Positions 14,703-23,517 of a DNA stretch of 64,000 nt are shown piece by piece. Origin of the DNA: Gemmatimonadota bacterium (GTDB lineage Bacteria; Gemmatimonadota; Gemmatimonadetes; Gemmatimonadales; Gemmatimonadaceae); assembly GCA_021324775.1 (NCBI GenBank), contig JAJPIM010000008.1, positions 100,839-164,838 of the forward strand, read 5' to 3'. Position numbers and translations under genes: made by a program. Each line of letters opens with the position of its first letter. Positions within the stretch are counted from its first letter, which is position 1. The notes under the pieces were generated by a model, which saw only the letters and a list, made by a program, of their open reading frames with translations, searched no databases and was not told where the DNA came from.

Positions 14703-16076
14703 ATGTCCACCATACTCGTGTGCGATGACAACATCGCCGTCGCGGAGCAGTACGCCTACGATCTCCGACGCCTCGGCCACCATGATGTCCAGGTCGCGGG
14801 ATCAGGCGCCGCCGCGCTCGACGTGCTGAGCCGCGACGCGATCGATTGCGTGGTGCTCGATCTCGAGATGCCCGGTGTGGACGGATTCGGCGTTCTCCAG
14901 GCACTGCAGGACCGCGGATCTCCCGTGCCTGTCATCGTCTACACCGGGACGGGCAGCTATGACCGGTGCGTGGAGGCCATTCGCCGCGGTGCGCTGGCGT
15001 TCATCGACAAGGAGGAGCCAGTCGAGCGAGTCGCGCACGAGATCGAGATGGCCATCGAGCGCCGGCGCATGCGGGACGAGATCGCCATGCTGCGCCGCTA
15101 TGCCGATGATGAGAGCGCGCTGCTCGGGGCCAGTCCTGCGATGCGCGCGCTCAAGGACGCGATCGTCCGTGTAGCGCCGATCCCGAGTACGGTGCTGATC
15201 GCAGGTGAGAGTGGGTCGGGCAAAGAGCTGGTCGCCCGTGATGTCCACCGGTTGGGAGCCAATCCGCGCGAGCCATTCGTGGCCGTCAACTGCGCAGCCC
15301 TGCCGGACCAACTCGTCGAGAGTGAGCTGTTCGGTCACGAGCGCGGGGCGTTTTCCGGCGCCGTGGTGCAGCGCAAGGGTGCGTTCGAGAGCGCGGGACG
15401 CGGCACGCTCTTCCTGGACGAAATCGGGGACCTGCCGCTTCCGGCGCAGGCGAAACTCCTGCGAGTGCTCGAGGAGCGCGCGATCGTCCGGTTGGGCAGC
15501 TCGCGTGCGCTGCCAGTGCCTGCGCGCGTGATCGCCGCCACGAACCGCGACCTCGCCGCCGATGCGGAGGCGGGGCGGTTCCGCAAGGATCTGTACTTTC
15601 GCCTCAATACGCACGTGCTTCGCGTGCCACCGCTCCGCGACCGCCTCTCGGACGTCCCCGAACTCGTCGGCCGGCTGCTGGAGTCGACGTGCGGGCGCTT
15701 CCGATGCCGTCGCAAGCGGCTCGGGCCGGCCGTCATCCCCCTGCTCATGGCCTACGACTGGCACCAGAACAACGTGCGCGAGCTTCGGAACGTCGTGGAG
15801 CGGATGGTCATCGCATCGGACGGCGATACGATCGGGCCGGAGCATGTGCCGCTGGAGATCCGGGAAGCCGGCGTGTCGCGGGATACGGCGGGCGCAATGC
15901 CGGGGCGCAGCTTCCTCGAGCGGAAAGCCGAGGCCGAGCGGCAGATCCTGATCGCTGCGCTCGACCAGCACGACTGGCACGTCACGAAGACCGCGCAGGA
16001 TCTGGAGCTGGCCGATCACGCCAGTCTGTTGAAGATCATGCGGCGGCACGGTCTGACGCGGCCGTCGACGGCCTGA
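14703..16076 (+). CDS. NtrC-family sigma-54-dependent response regulator
   Basis: The 457-residue protein has a receiver domain (acid pocket DD at 8-9, phospho-Asp53 in VLDLEMPG), an AAA+ domain with Walker A GESGSGKE (168-175), Walker B LFLDEIGD, and a C-terminal Fis-type helix-turn-helix (ALDQHDWHVTKTAQDLELAD). The sigma-54 contact loop reads GAFSGA (215-220) in place of the usual GAFTGA; Ser occurs in some natural members. The ATG at 14703 is preferred over the GTG at 14691 because GAGGA is correctly spaced. A -24/-12 promoter and two dyads lie downstream, before the TPR lipoprotein gene. Confidence 0.85.
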   Translation: MSTILVCDDNIAVAEQYAYDLRRLGHHDVQVAGSGAAALDVLSRDAIDCVVLDLEMPGVDGFGVLQALQDRGSPVPVIVYTGTGSYDRCVEAIRRGALAFIDKEEPVERVAHEIEMAIERRRMRDEIAMLRRYADDESALLGASPAMRALKDAIVRVAPIPSTVLIAGESGSGKELVARDVHRLGANPREPFVAVNCAALPDQLVESELFGHERGAFSGAVVQRKGAFESAGRGTLFLDEIGDLPLPAQAKLLRVLEERAIVRLGSSRALPVPARVIAATNRDLAADAEAGRFRKDLYFRLNTHVLRVPPLRDRLSDVPELVGRLLESTCGRFRCRRKRLGPAVIPLLMAYDWHQNNVRELRNVVERMVIASDGDTIGPEHVPLEIREAGVSRDTAGAMPGRSFLERKAEAERQILIAALDQHDWHVTKTAQDLELADHASLLKIMRRHGLTRPSTA

Positions 16077-16122
16077 CAACTCCACCCTCGACCGTACCAG
16101 GCCGCATCGCGGCGCCGGCCGC

Positions 16123-16172
16123 GTGTCCGTATGGACACATCCGACGGTTTCCGGGCGTGTCCATCGCGACAC
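16123..16172 (+). promoter_or_regulatory. two tandem 16-bp dyads, likely enhancer sites of the sigma-54 regulator
   Basis: GTGTCCGTATGGACAC at 16123-16138 is a perfect dyad (GTGTCC-N4-GGACAC). GTGTCCATCGCGACAC at 16157-16172 is the same motif with one inner mismatch per arm. Their centres are 34 bases apart and about 120-155 bases upstream of the -12 element, the usual distance for NtrC-type enhancer sites. Confidence 0.6.
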
Positions 16173-16269
16173 GATCCGCGTCGCGCGACCGATCCCAAGC
16201 CGTGAACGGAGAGTCGTAACCCACATCGCATCATGTGGTTCGTCGTGACGGTCGCGGCGAGCCAAGTCG

Positions 16270-16284
16270 CGGCCGTGCGCTTGC
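16270..16284 (+). promoter_or_regulatory. candidate sigma-54 (-24/-12) promoter of the TPR lipoprotein gene
   Basis: CGGCCGTGCGCTTGC places GG and TTGC in the exact positions of the TGGCACG-N4-TTGC consensus. The start codon at 16357 is 73 bases downstream and is preceded by CAGGAGG. The first base and the ACG part of the -24 block deviate from consensus. Confidence 0.5.
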
Positions 16285-16356
16285 CTTTCCTGAACCTCAC
16301 TCACCGTAGCACCGGCCAGCGCCCGTCGCCGGGCGCGACACCTCAGGAGGTTCAGT

Positions 16357-17400
16357 ATGTACGCGCACTCCCAACCCCGCGCCGTTGCGATCACCGCGAT
16401 GGCAATCCTCTGTGCCGCCGCGTGTGGCGGCTCACGAGGTACCGCCCGGACCGTGGATCGCGACGCGGCCAGTCCGGGCCCGGTGGCCACTCCGGCACCG
16501 GCGCCCGTCGCATCCACTTCCGCGACGGCCGACCCCAACGTGTCCTACGCGACTGCCGAATCGGCCTACACGACGCATCGCTACGCGGACGCGGAGGCGA
16601 TGTTCAGCAACTATGCGGCCCGGCATCCGCAGAACGTGTGGGGCCACTACATGCGTGGTCTGTCGGCATGGAAGGCAGGGCAGCTCGACACCGCGCGGGC
16701 CGCGTTCGAGACGGCGCTCGCGATCGATCCCGGACACACGAAGAGCCTCATCAACTTGAGCCGGGTTCTTCTGGAGCAGCGGCGGCCCAACGATGCGCTC
16801 GACCGTATCAACGTCGTCCTCGCGGCCGATTCCACGTCTGGCGAAGCGTGGCGCGTGCTGGGACGCGTGCAGAGCAGCCTCGGTCACCGGACCGACGCAC
16901 TCAGCGCCTACCGTGCCGCGATCGCGCTGGACTCGACCGATGTCTGGTCAATGAACAACATGGGACTGCTGCTGATCGGCGCCGGGCAGTACACCGATGC
17001 CCTGGGGCCGCTCGCGAGGGCAGTGCAGCTCGACTCCGGCGTGAGCGTCTTCCACAACAACCTTGGCATCGCGCTCGAGCGCAGCGGGCACGTGACTGCC
17101 GCGGCGGGTGCGTATCAGGATGCGCTCAGCACGGACAGCACGTATACCAAAGCCCGGGTGAGCCTCGCACGGGTCACAGGACGGCAGGACACGCCGGGCG
17201 CCGAGCCGGTGGATGTGGTTGCGCTGGGCACACAGTTCGCGGCGCAGATCAATGACTGGCGTGCCGGACACGATGCGGAGACCACAGCCGCGTGTGACAG
17301 CACAACTCCGGCGGCCGGTGCGAGCGGAAGCGGTGGCAACAACAGCGCCGGCCAAGCGAGTACGAATAAGCCGGCCGATCCGGCGGCGCCGAAGCCGTGA
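16357..17400 (+). CDS. TPR-repeat lipoprotein
   Basis: ATG 16357 follows AGGAGG. The 347-residue product starts with a lipoprotein signal (AMAILCAAACGG, lipidated Cys23), then a Pro/Ala/Thr linker, then about five TPR repeats from residue 63 to 268 (for example AESAYTTHRYADAEAMFSNY, GHYMRGLSAWKAGQLDTARA). The Ser/Gly/Asn/Ala-rich tail is low complexity. TPR lipoproteins act as assembly scaffolds in the periplasm. It is the predicted target of the two-component system encoded just upstream, through the -24/-12 promoter. No enzyme motif is seen. Confidence 0.8.
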   Translation: MYAHSQPRAVAITAMAILCAAACGGSRGTARTVDRDAASPGPVATPAPAPVASTSATADPNVSYATAESAYTTHRYADAEAMFSNYAARHPQNVWGHYMRGLSAWKAGQLDTARAAFETALAIDPGHTKSLINLSRVLLEQRRPNDALDRINVVLAADSTSGEAWRVLGRVQSSLGHRTDALSAYRAAIALDSTDVWSMNNMGLLLIGAGQYTDALGPLARAVQLDSGVSVFHNNLGIALERSGHVTAAAGAYQDALSTDSTYTKARVSLARVTGRQDTPGAEPVDVVALGTQFAAQINDWRAGHDAETTAACDSTTPAAGASGSGGNNSAGQASTNKPADPAAPKP

Positions 17401-17497
17401 ATGCCGGTGCGCGCGATGGAGGGCCGGGCGCGGCGGTGCGGACTGGAATCCGTACCGCCGCGTCTGGCGTTTTTTCGGGTGGCGGCGTGCCCCTGGA

Positions 17498-18919
17498 TCA
17501 GGGCGCGCTGGCGGTGCCGGCTCCTCCGCGGCCCATCTCGAGATAATCAGCCGCGAGATGCGCCAGGATGCGCATCCCCGTCGGGAAGGCGCGCTCGTCG
17601 GCGTAGAACTTCGGCGAGTGGTTCGGTGCGGCGGTTTGCCAGTTCGAATCGGGCGGGGTCACGCCCAGATGGACATACAGTGCTGGGGCGCGCTTCCCGT
17701 AGAAGGAAAAATCTTCCGATCCGGTCACCAGCGGGCTCTCGACGACACCGGAGTCGCCGACCACGCGCCGCAATACCGGAAGCATCTTCGCGGTAAGCGC
17801 CGGATCGTTGACGGTCACGGGATAGCGAAGGTCGACATTGACGTCTGCCGTGGCCCCCGCGCTTTGCGCGATCAACTGGGTGGTGCGGATGACGCGCTCG
17901 CGAATGTCGCGGCGCATTGTGGAGTCGAACGTCCGGATCGTACCCAGCATGACGACGCTGTCGGGGATGATGTTGCCGCGCACGCCGCCCTGGATGCTGC
18001 CGATCGTGACGACGGCGGGCCCCGCGGTGAGATCGGTCTGCCGGCTGACGATGGTCTGGAGTCCGGTTACGATCTGTGCCGCGACGGTGATCGGATCGAC
18101 ACCTTTCCACGGCAGCGCGCCGTGCGTCTGCCGGCCGTGGACGACGATGGTGATCGGGTCACTGCTCGCCATGAAGGGACCGGACCGGTACAGCACGTGG
18201 CCCAGCACGAACGGGACGACGTGCAGGCCGAACACCGCGTCTGGCTTGGGGTCGTCGAGTGCGCCTTCGCGCACCATGAGCTCGGCCCCGCCATCCTCAC
18301 CGGCAGGCGCCATCTCTTCCGCGGGCTGGAACAGGAAGATCACCGTGCCCGGCAAATTGCGCCGGACACTGGAGAGGACCTCCGCGACGCCCATGAGCAT
18401 CGCGGTGTGCGTATCGTGTCCGCATGCGTGCATCACCCCGACGTCCTGGCCGTTGTAGGTGGTGCGGACGGTTGACGCGAAGGGCAGGCCGGCTGGCTCG
18501 GTGACGGGCAGGGCGTCCATATCGGCGCGGAGCGCGACGACGGGGCCGGGACGGCCCCCGCGCAGGATGCCGACGACACCAGTGTGGGCCACACCGGTGC
18601 GGACGGTCATCCCGAGCGACGTGAGGTGATCGGCGACGAGCTTCGATGTGCGAAACTCGCGGTTGCCGAGCTCCGGGTGCTGGTGGATGTCACGGCGCCA
18701 GGCGACGACCTTGTCGGACACCGCGGCCACGGCGCGGTCGATCGCGGCATTGAGAGCGGCGGCCGAGGATGCGGATTGCGCGCGCACGGGGAGCGGGGCC
18801 GCGACCAGCACGGTGGCAGCGAGGATGATCAGGGTGCGCCGTCCCGCCGGACTCCGGCCGGCCTTGCGAACACGGCGGGCATTGACCGCGGGGCGGGAAT
18901 TGCTCACAATCTGGGACAT
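17498..18919 (-). CDS. secreted M20-family amidohydrolase
   Basis: The 473-residue protein has an N-terminal basic segment and a hydrophobic helix (LIILAATVLVAAPLPVRAQ), a signal peptide with an RAQ cleavage site. The enzyme follows: VVAWRRDIHQHPELGNREF, ALRADMDALPV, GVMHACGHDTHTAMLMG, FLFQPAEEMAPAGEDGGAE and a late SEDFSFYG, covering the metal-binding His, Asp and Glu residues of M20D hydrolases. It resembles the cytosolic M20 at 3111-4364 but is exported and has an independent gene context. It probably hydrolyses N-acyl amino acids or amides outside the cytoplasm. Confidence 0.85.
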   Translation of the reverse strand: MSQIVSNSRPAVNARRVRKAGRSPAGRRTLIILAATVLVAAPLPVRAQSASSAAALNAAIDRAVAAVSDKVVAWRRDIHQHPELGNREFRTSKLVADHLTSLGMTVRTGVAHTGVVGILRGGRPGPVVALRADMDALPVTEPAGLPFASTVRTTYNGQDVGVMHACGHDTHTAMLMGVAEVLSSVRRNLPGTVIFLFQPAEEMAPAGEDGGAELMVREGALDDPKPDAVFGLHVVPFVLGHVLYRSGPFMASSDPITIVVHGRQTHGALPWKGVDPITVAAQIVTGLQTIVSRQTDLTAGPAVVTIGSIQGGVRGNIIPDSVVMLGTIRTFDSTMRRDIRERVIRTTQLIAQSAGATADVNVDLRYPVTVNDPALTAKMLPVLRRVVGDSGVVESPLVTGSEDFSFYGKRAPALYVHLGVTPPDSNWQTAAPNHSPKFYADERAFPTGMRILAHLAADYLEMGRGGAGTASAP

Positions 18920-19025
18920 CTGATTTCCTCGGCCGACAGGAAAGTGGCGGATCTCCAGGCGCGGGGCCCGTGCAGGAGGTCCAACATTATACAGCCTCTG
19001 ATACGGTGTGTGGGCTGGCTTGGGC

Positions 19026-19045
19026 GGGCCGGTCGCGACCGGCCC
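19026..19045. repeat. 20-bp palindrome, one copy of a dispersed element
   Basis: A perfect palindrome centred on GGTCGCGACC and extending to GGGCC/GGCCC. A 28-bp version of the same palindrome is at 55172-55199. Both copies continue CTACCA on the right. It lies between the M20 gene and the polysaccharide deacetylase gene. Confidence 0.6.
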
Positions 19046-19053
19046 CTACCAGG

Positions 19054-19150
19054 GACGAATTCTGATCGCTGCGCGGGCATCAATCGGCGGCCACAGACGA
19101 ATTCTGATCGCTGCACGGGCATCAATCGGCGGCCACAGACGCAATTCTGA
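19054..19150. repeat. 42-bp direct tandem repeat, about 2.3 copies
   Basis: The unit starts GACGAATTCTGATCGCTGC and recurs at 19054, 19096 and 19138 with one or two differences; the third copy is cut off and degenerate. It occupies the gap before the polysaccharide deacetylase gene. No coding frame uses it. Confidence 0.75.
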
Positions 19151-19195
19151 GCGTCGCCCGGGCATTGAACGGGCGACAAAGGGGCGACCGGCGAC

Positions 19196-20083
19196 GTGAC
19201 GTTTCGGGACGTGCTGATACCACAGTCGCGTGCAGACGACGCGCACAGCGGTGCACGACACAATGGTGCGCCGAAGAAGGCCGGTGCGTCCGCCCACAGT
19301 GCCGCGGGCCGGCCGGTCCCGCCCGTCCTGGTTTATCACAAGGTCGAGTGCCGGAACGAGTTCGGCGTCACGCGGCTCTCCCCGCGGCGCTTCGCCGGAC
19401 AGATCGAAGCGTTGGCCGTTGGCGGCTGGCGAACACTGACGCTGAACGAGCTGGCGGCAGTATTGGCGGGGACGCGGGCGGCGGGACCGCGTGAGGTCGC
19501 GATCACATTCGATGATGCCTACCGCGGACTCAGGGACTACGCCTTTCCGGCGCTGGCGGATGCCGGTTTCACGGCGGCGTGCGCCGTGATCACTGAGTAC
19601 GCGGGCCGGCTCAACCGATGGGACGTGGCCATCGGTGGCCGGCGGTTCGCGCATCTCGCGTGGCGCGACATCGCGCGATGGCATGGGCGCGGCATCGAGT
19701 TCATCTCGCATACCGCGACGCACCCGCGGCTGTCGTGGCTCGAGGCGGATCAGGCCGCGTTGGAACTCACGCGGTCGCGCACGATGCTGGAGATGGTACT
19801 CGGCGCGCCGGTCCAGGCCATAGCGTATCCATATGGGGCGGCGGGACCCCGAGAGCGTGAGCTGGCGCGTGCGGCAGGCTACAGACTCGGATTCGCGGTA
19901 CTCTCGCGGTGGCGCGGCGATGTGCTGGCGGTACCGCGCACGCCGGTTTACCCGTGGTCCACGTCGCCGCCGGTCGCCGGACCGTGGGGTGTGCTCGAGC
20001 GGTCCGCGGCGCAGATTGTCACTCGCGGGTCGTTCGTGGGTGCCATGTGGCGCCATGCACATTCTGCCAGCCCGCGTACCTGA
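19196..20083 (+). CDS. polysaccharide deacetylase (NodB family)
   Basis: GTG 19196 starts a 295-residue protein. The NodB motifs are visible: TFDDAYRGLRDYAFPALADA (motif 1, with the catalytic Asp-Asp pair near residue 102), SHTATHPRLSWL (motif 2, the His pair) and YPYGAAGPRE (motif 3). The family removes N-acetyl groups from chitin, peptidoglycan or poly-N-acetylglucosamine using a metal. The N-terminal 40 residues are polar with no clear signal peptide. The short C-terminal tail has no domain. The gene follows the 42-bp tandem repeat. Confidence 0.8.
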   Translation: MTFRDVLIPQSRADDAHSGARHNGAPKKAGASAHSAAGRPVPPVLVYHKVECRNEFGVTRLSPRRFAGQIEALAVGGWRTLTLNELAAVLAGTRAAGPREVAITFDDAYRGLRDYAFPALADAGFTAACAVITEYAGRLNRWDVAIGGRRFAHLAWRDIARWHGRGIEFISHTATHPRLSWLEADQAALELTRSRTMLEMVLGAPVQAIAYPYGAAGPRERELARAAGYRLGFAVLSRWRGDVLAVPRTPVYPWSTSPPVAGPWGVLERSAAQIVTRGSFVGAMWRHAHSASPRT

Positions 20084-20098
20084 CCGGACCTCTGGCCG

Positions 20099-21625
20099 GT
20101 GCTCCGGCCAGGGGGGCTGGATGACGTGACCCGCGGGATTCGCCGTGCGTCAGCCAGTGTGCACTGTCTCGGACTGAATTCGAAAGCGCCAGCGCGCCTG
20201 GCCGGCCGGCCGCAGAGCGCAGCTCCCGGGCGGCTGATCGTCCGGGTAGCGTTGGCCATCGCGCTCGCCGCCGGGGCCCTGATTTCGCAGCCCGGCGTGG
20301 CCATGTCACAGGCGGAACTCGCCGGTGCGTCATCGCGCGTGACCGACATGCGCGAGATGGCCATGTTCCATAACTCGAATGCGTACGTATGGATCCGTGC
20401 GACCGATGCAGGCACGGTCCTCGTGTACGCATCCGTGAATTATCGTAATGCGTTTGCGCAGCCCGTCGCGCTGACGACGGACGAAGCCGACAAGTGGGCG
20501 GCGCTGGCGGAGCCCCTGACGGCCGACAGCCTGCGGATCATGGCGGCGCGGCGAGACCGGCCCGACACGACATCGACGCGCGACAACCTCGCGCTCGGCG
20601 ACTTCGTCCTGCTGTCGCGGCCGGGAACCGATCCACCGTCGCTCACCGTCAAGATCGGCGCACTCGGGCCCGGCGGCGTGACGACGACGTTCCTCGCTCC
20701 AAACCTCGGATCACTGGCGCAAGCGGTGCGCGAAGCCGCCCAGGCGGCACGCGAGATGGCGGCGAACCGCGCTGCCGACAGCACGGCCAGAGCGGCATCG
20801 CTCGCTGCCGCCAGCATGCCGGCGCAGCAGGTGCCGTTGGCGGTGGCGGAGCCCGCACCGGCGCCCGCGGATTCCTCATCGGCCGCACCTCCGATACCGG
20901 TGGTGCCCGCCGCCGGCCCGATCGCGCTTGCGAGCCTCGCCGCGCCCGTCGCGACCGCACCGGCCGTGAACCTGGCCCTGCGTCCGCTGCCGGCACCTGC
21001 CAAGGTGCGCGTCAGGGCATACGCGGCGTCCCCCTCGCACGCGGCTCCGCCAAGCGCGGGCACGACCGTGGTGAGTGTCCGTTCGGCGCCGCCGCCGGCA
21101 ACGGTCGCAATCGTGGCGACGACGACACCCATCATTCCGTCCACGCCAGCGGCACCGGCGTCCGCAACACCGGCGCCGGTGCCAGCCGCGCCTGCGCCGG
21201 CTGTGCCGCCCCCGTCGGCCACGCCACCTGCGGCGCCCGCTCCGGCGCCGGTTGCACCAAAGACGGTGGCGGCCGCGCCAACTCCGCCTCCGGCGCGTGC
21301 GCTATCTGATTCCGGAGCGCTGTCGGATGGCGGATTGTCCGACGATGAGTTCACGACGGAAGTGCATCGCCGCGAATCGACGATGACGGGGTGCTATGCC
21401 CAGTATGGGCTCAGCGCCAATCCGGCGCTGCGTGGCCGCGTGACCGTCCGCATCTCGCTCAGCGACTCGGGCGAAGTCATGCGCGCGACAGTCGTCGACC
21501 GGAGCTGGACCGCGGCGGTCCCGACGGAGGTGGAATCCTGCATCGTCCATCGCGTGTTCGTCTGGCATTTCCCCGTGGCCCGGCGAAGCAGCATCCACGA
21601 TTACACCGTGATCTTCGGCCACTAG
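20099..21625 (+). CDS. AgmX/PglI C-terminal domain protein, TonB-like energy transducer
   Basis: The 508-residue protein has a hydrophobic segment at about 45-65 (signal or anchor), a globular part to about 205, a long Ala/Pro/Thr linker (about 240-400) of the kind that spans the periplasm, and a C-terminal domain with ESTMTGCYAQYGLSANPALR then GRVTVRISLSDSGEVM. That domain is the AgmX/PglI type, distantly like TonB, found in gliding or transport machines. Start is GTG 20099 or GTG 20126; neither has a strong ribosome site. The two Cys in the C-terminal domain may form a disulphide. Its partners are not in this window. Confidence 0.7.
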   Translation: MLRPGGLDDVTRGIRRASASVHCLGLNSKAPARLAGRPQSAAPGRLIVRVALAIALAAGALISQPGVAMSQAELAGASSRVTDMREMAMFHNSNAYVWIRATDAGTVLVYASVNYRNAFAQPVALTTDEADKWAALAEPLTADSLRIMAARRDRPDTTSTRDNLALGDFVLLSRPGTDPPSLTVKIGALGPGGVTTTFLAPNLGSLAQAVREAAQAAREMAANRAADSTARAASLAAASMPAQQVPLAVAEPAPAPADSSSAAPPIPVVPAAGPIALASLAAPVATAPAVNLALRPLPAPAKVRVRAYAASPSHAAPPSAGTTVVSVRSAPPPATVAIVATTTPIIPSTPAAPASATPAPVPAAPAPAVPPPSATPPAAPAPAPVAPKTVAAAPTPPPARALSDSGALSDGGLSDDEFTTEVHRRESTMTGCYAQYGLSANPALRGRVTVRISLSDSGEVMRATVVDRSWTAAVPTEVESCIVHRVFVWHFPVARRSSIHDYTVIFGH

Positions 21626-21941
21626 GGCGGCTGGTGCTGCGGGCTCCTCGCGGGTCCGCACCGGATCACTGGTTCGTCGTACTCACCGCGGTGGCGATCA
21701 GGTGCGCGTACTCGCCATACATCCGCGACGCCCCCGCAGAAACTGGTAGTTTGGCCGCCTCGAAGGCTTTCGGAGTCGATCTTCGACCCTGATGGCAGGT
21801 TATCAGCGGTCTTCGACCGAGAGTATTTGTTTTCGACTTCGACTCTGATACCTTGATTGTCGACCAGGAGTGGAAATTAGAGCTTCTTTTCGACCAAAAT
21901 TAGGAGTTTTCGACGGGAGGCTCCTGAAAACCAATCCCATA
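21626..21941. other. intergenic region with repeated TTCGAC hexamers and a possible gene tail
   Basis: This 316-base gap becomes AT-richer toward the Fic gene. Between 21776 and 21916 the hexamer TTCGAC, or its variant GTCGAC, occurs about seven times at roughly 15-25 base spacing. A minus-strand frame ending at 21666 reads like a protein C-terminus (AKLPVSAGASRMYGEYAHLI) but has no start and no family I recognise, so it may be a truncated remnant. It could mark the edge of the inserted Fic segment. Confidence 0.35.
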
Positions 21942-23474
21942 ATGGTTGATCGCGCCGGAACCTTTCAGGAGAAGACGGTCCCGCCGGACACAAGGCTGGC
22001 GGGGTGGGCTTTCCTCGTCCACACTTTTGGCGTCCGGGCGCCCATCCGCCGCCCAAGCGCCGTCTCCGGACAGCACGTGAAGGCGAGCCGCCGGGAGGAG
22101 GAGGGCTGGACCGTCTTCGACAAGCGGTATTGGCCCGGCGAAACCTTCGGCGACCAGCTGAGCTTTGCGCTGCGCCATGAGGACGTCGACTTGCTCGTCC
22201 TGAAACGGCTGTTCGAAGCCGTACCGGCGGACACCGTCGCCGCCTTCGTCCGCAGCGCTCCAACCGGCGTCCCCAACCGGCGCGCCTGGTTCCACTATGA
22301 ATTCCTGACCGGCCGGACGCTCGACGTTCCCCACGCGAAGGCGGGTTTTACCGATCTGCTCGATGGCAGCCGTTACTTCACGGCGGCGCCGCTTCTCTCC
22401 CGCCGCCACAAAGTGCGCGACAACCTGCTCGGGAATCGTGATTTCTGTCCAATCATTCGTAAGACAAAAGCGCTGACCGATTTCGGCGCGCGCGCGCTTG
22501 GGGCGAAGGCGAAGGACATCATCGGACGCACCGGCGCGAACGTCGTTGCGCGCGCGGCGAGCTTTCTCTTGCTTGCGGACAGCCGCGCCAGCTTTGAGAT
22601 CGAGGGCGAGAATCCGCCGCGCAACCGCCTTGAGCGGTGGGGCCGAGCCGTGCTGCAGGCCGGAAAGAAAAAGCTGACGCTCGATGAAATCGTGCGTCTA
22701 CACGCCGTGCTTATCGAGGACACGCGCTTTACGAGGGCAGGCCTGCGCCTAGACGGTGTCTTCGTGGGGGAGCGCGATCACGAAGGCGATCCGCTGCCGG
22801 AATTCGTCGGCGCGCGCCCGCAGGATTTGCAGACGCTGATGGCCGGAATGATCGCCGCGAACGAGCGCATGCACGGCGGAGAACTCGACTCCGTGCTCCA
22901 GGCGGCCGCGACCGCGTTCGGCTTCGTCTACATCCACCCGTTCCAGGACGGCAACGGGCGGCTGCATCGCTGCCTGATTCATCACGTCCTGGCGGAGCGG
23001 AAATTCACGCCGCCGGGGATGGTGTTCCCGGTCTCGCCCGTGATGCTCGACCGCATCGACACCTACCGCGACACGCTGCGTGCGCATTCGGGTCCGCTGA
23101 TGGACTACATCGAATGGCGGCCGACGCCCGAGCGGAATGTCGAGGTGCAGAACGACACGGCCGACCTTTACCGTTATTTCGACTGCACAGGGGCGGCGGA
23201 GTTTCTCTATGCCTGCGTCGCGCAGGCGGTCGACAAGGACCTGCCGCGGGAGATCAACTTCCTCCGCCGAAACGACGAGGCGATGCGGCGCATTATGAAC
23301 GCGGTCGAGATGCCGGACAGGATGGCGGAGAACCTGGTCAGGTTCATCCGCCTGAACGAAGGCAGGCTGGGCCGCAAGCGGCGCGAGGGCGAATTCGCAA
23401 AGCTGGCCGACGATGAGGTGGCGTCGATCGAGGCCATCGTGCGGGAAGCGTTTGAGGGAGACGAGGGCCAGTAG
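21942..23474 (+). CDS. Fic-family AMP-transferase (class II, self-inhibited)
   Basis: The 510-residue protein (numbered from ATG 21942) has the Fic active site HPFQDGNGRLHR at residues 332-343, with catalytic His332. It also carries an N-terminal inhibitory helix SFEIEG at 217-222, which matches the [S/T]-x3-E-[G/N] pattern that blocks the ATP site in class II Fic proteins. Residues after the Fic core match long versions known from Alphaproteobacteria (VEVQNDTADLYRYFDC, EMPDRMAENLVRFIR). A GTG at 21870 is in frame, but the homologous start is MVDRAGT. Fic proteins usually add AMP to a target protein. Upstream base composition suggests a horizontal origin. Confidence 0.85.
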   Translation: MVDRAGTFQEKTVPPDTRLAGWAFLVHTFGVRAPIRRPSAVSGQHVKASRREEEGWTVFDKRYWPGETFGDQLSFALRHEDVDLLVLKRLFEAVPADTVAAFVRSAPTGVPNRRAWFHYEFLTGRTLDVPHAKAGFTDLLDGSRYFTAAPLLSRRHKVRDNLLGNRDFCPIIRKTKALTDFGARALGAKAKDIIGRTGANVVARAASFLLLADSRASFEIEGENPPRNRLERWGRAVLQAGKKKLTLDEIVRLHAVLIEDTRFTRAGLRLDGVFVGERDHEGDPLPEFVGARPQDLQTLMAGMIAANERMHGGELDSVLQAAATAFGFVYIHPFQDGNGRLHRCLIHHVLAERKFTPPGMVFPVSPVMLDRIDTYRDTLRAHSGPLMDYIEWRPTPERNVEVQNDTADLYRYFDCTGAAEFLYACVAQAVDKDLPREINFLRRNDEAMRRIMNAVEMPDRMAENLVRFIRLNEGRLGRKRREGEFAKLADDEVASIEAIVREAFEGDEGQ

Positions 23475-23517
23475 AACGGCTCTGAACACCGTTGGAGCAA
23501 AGCACTGGAGAAGCAGG

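Noticed and set aside
14802..16538. 578-codon minus-strand frame across the first NtrC-type regulator
   Set aside because: The plus strand encodes a complete receiver, AAA+ and Fis domain set; the antisense frame has no recognisable domain.
19054..19150. CRISPR-like array
   Set aside because: The units abut with no spacers and there are no cas genes; it is a plain tandem repeat.
21666..21778. Minus-strand protein C-terminus before the Fic gene
   Set aside because: It looks like coding sequence, but there is no start, no upstream continuation and no family that I recognise, so I did not list it as a gene.
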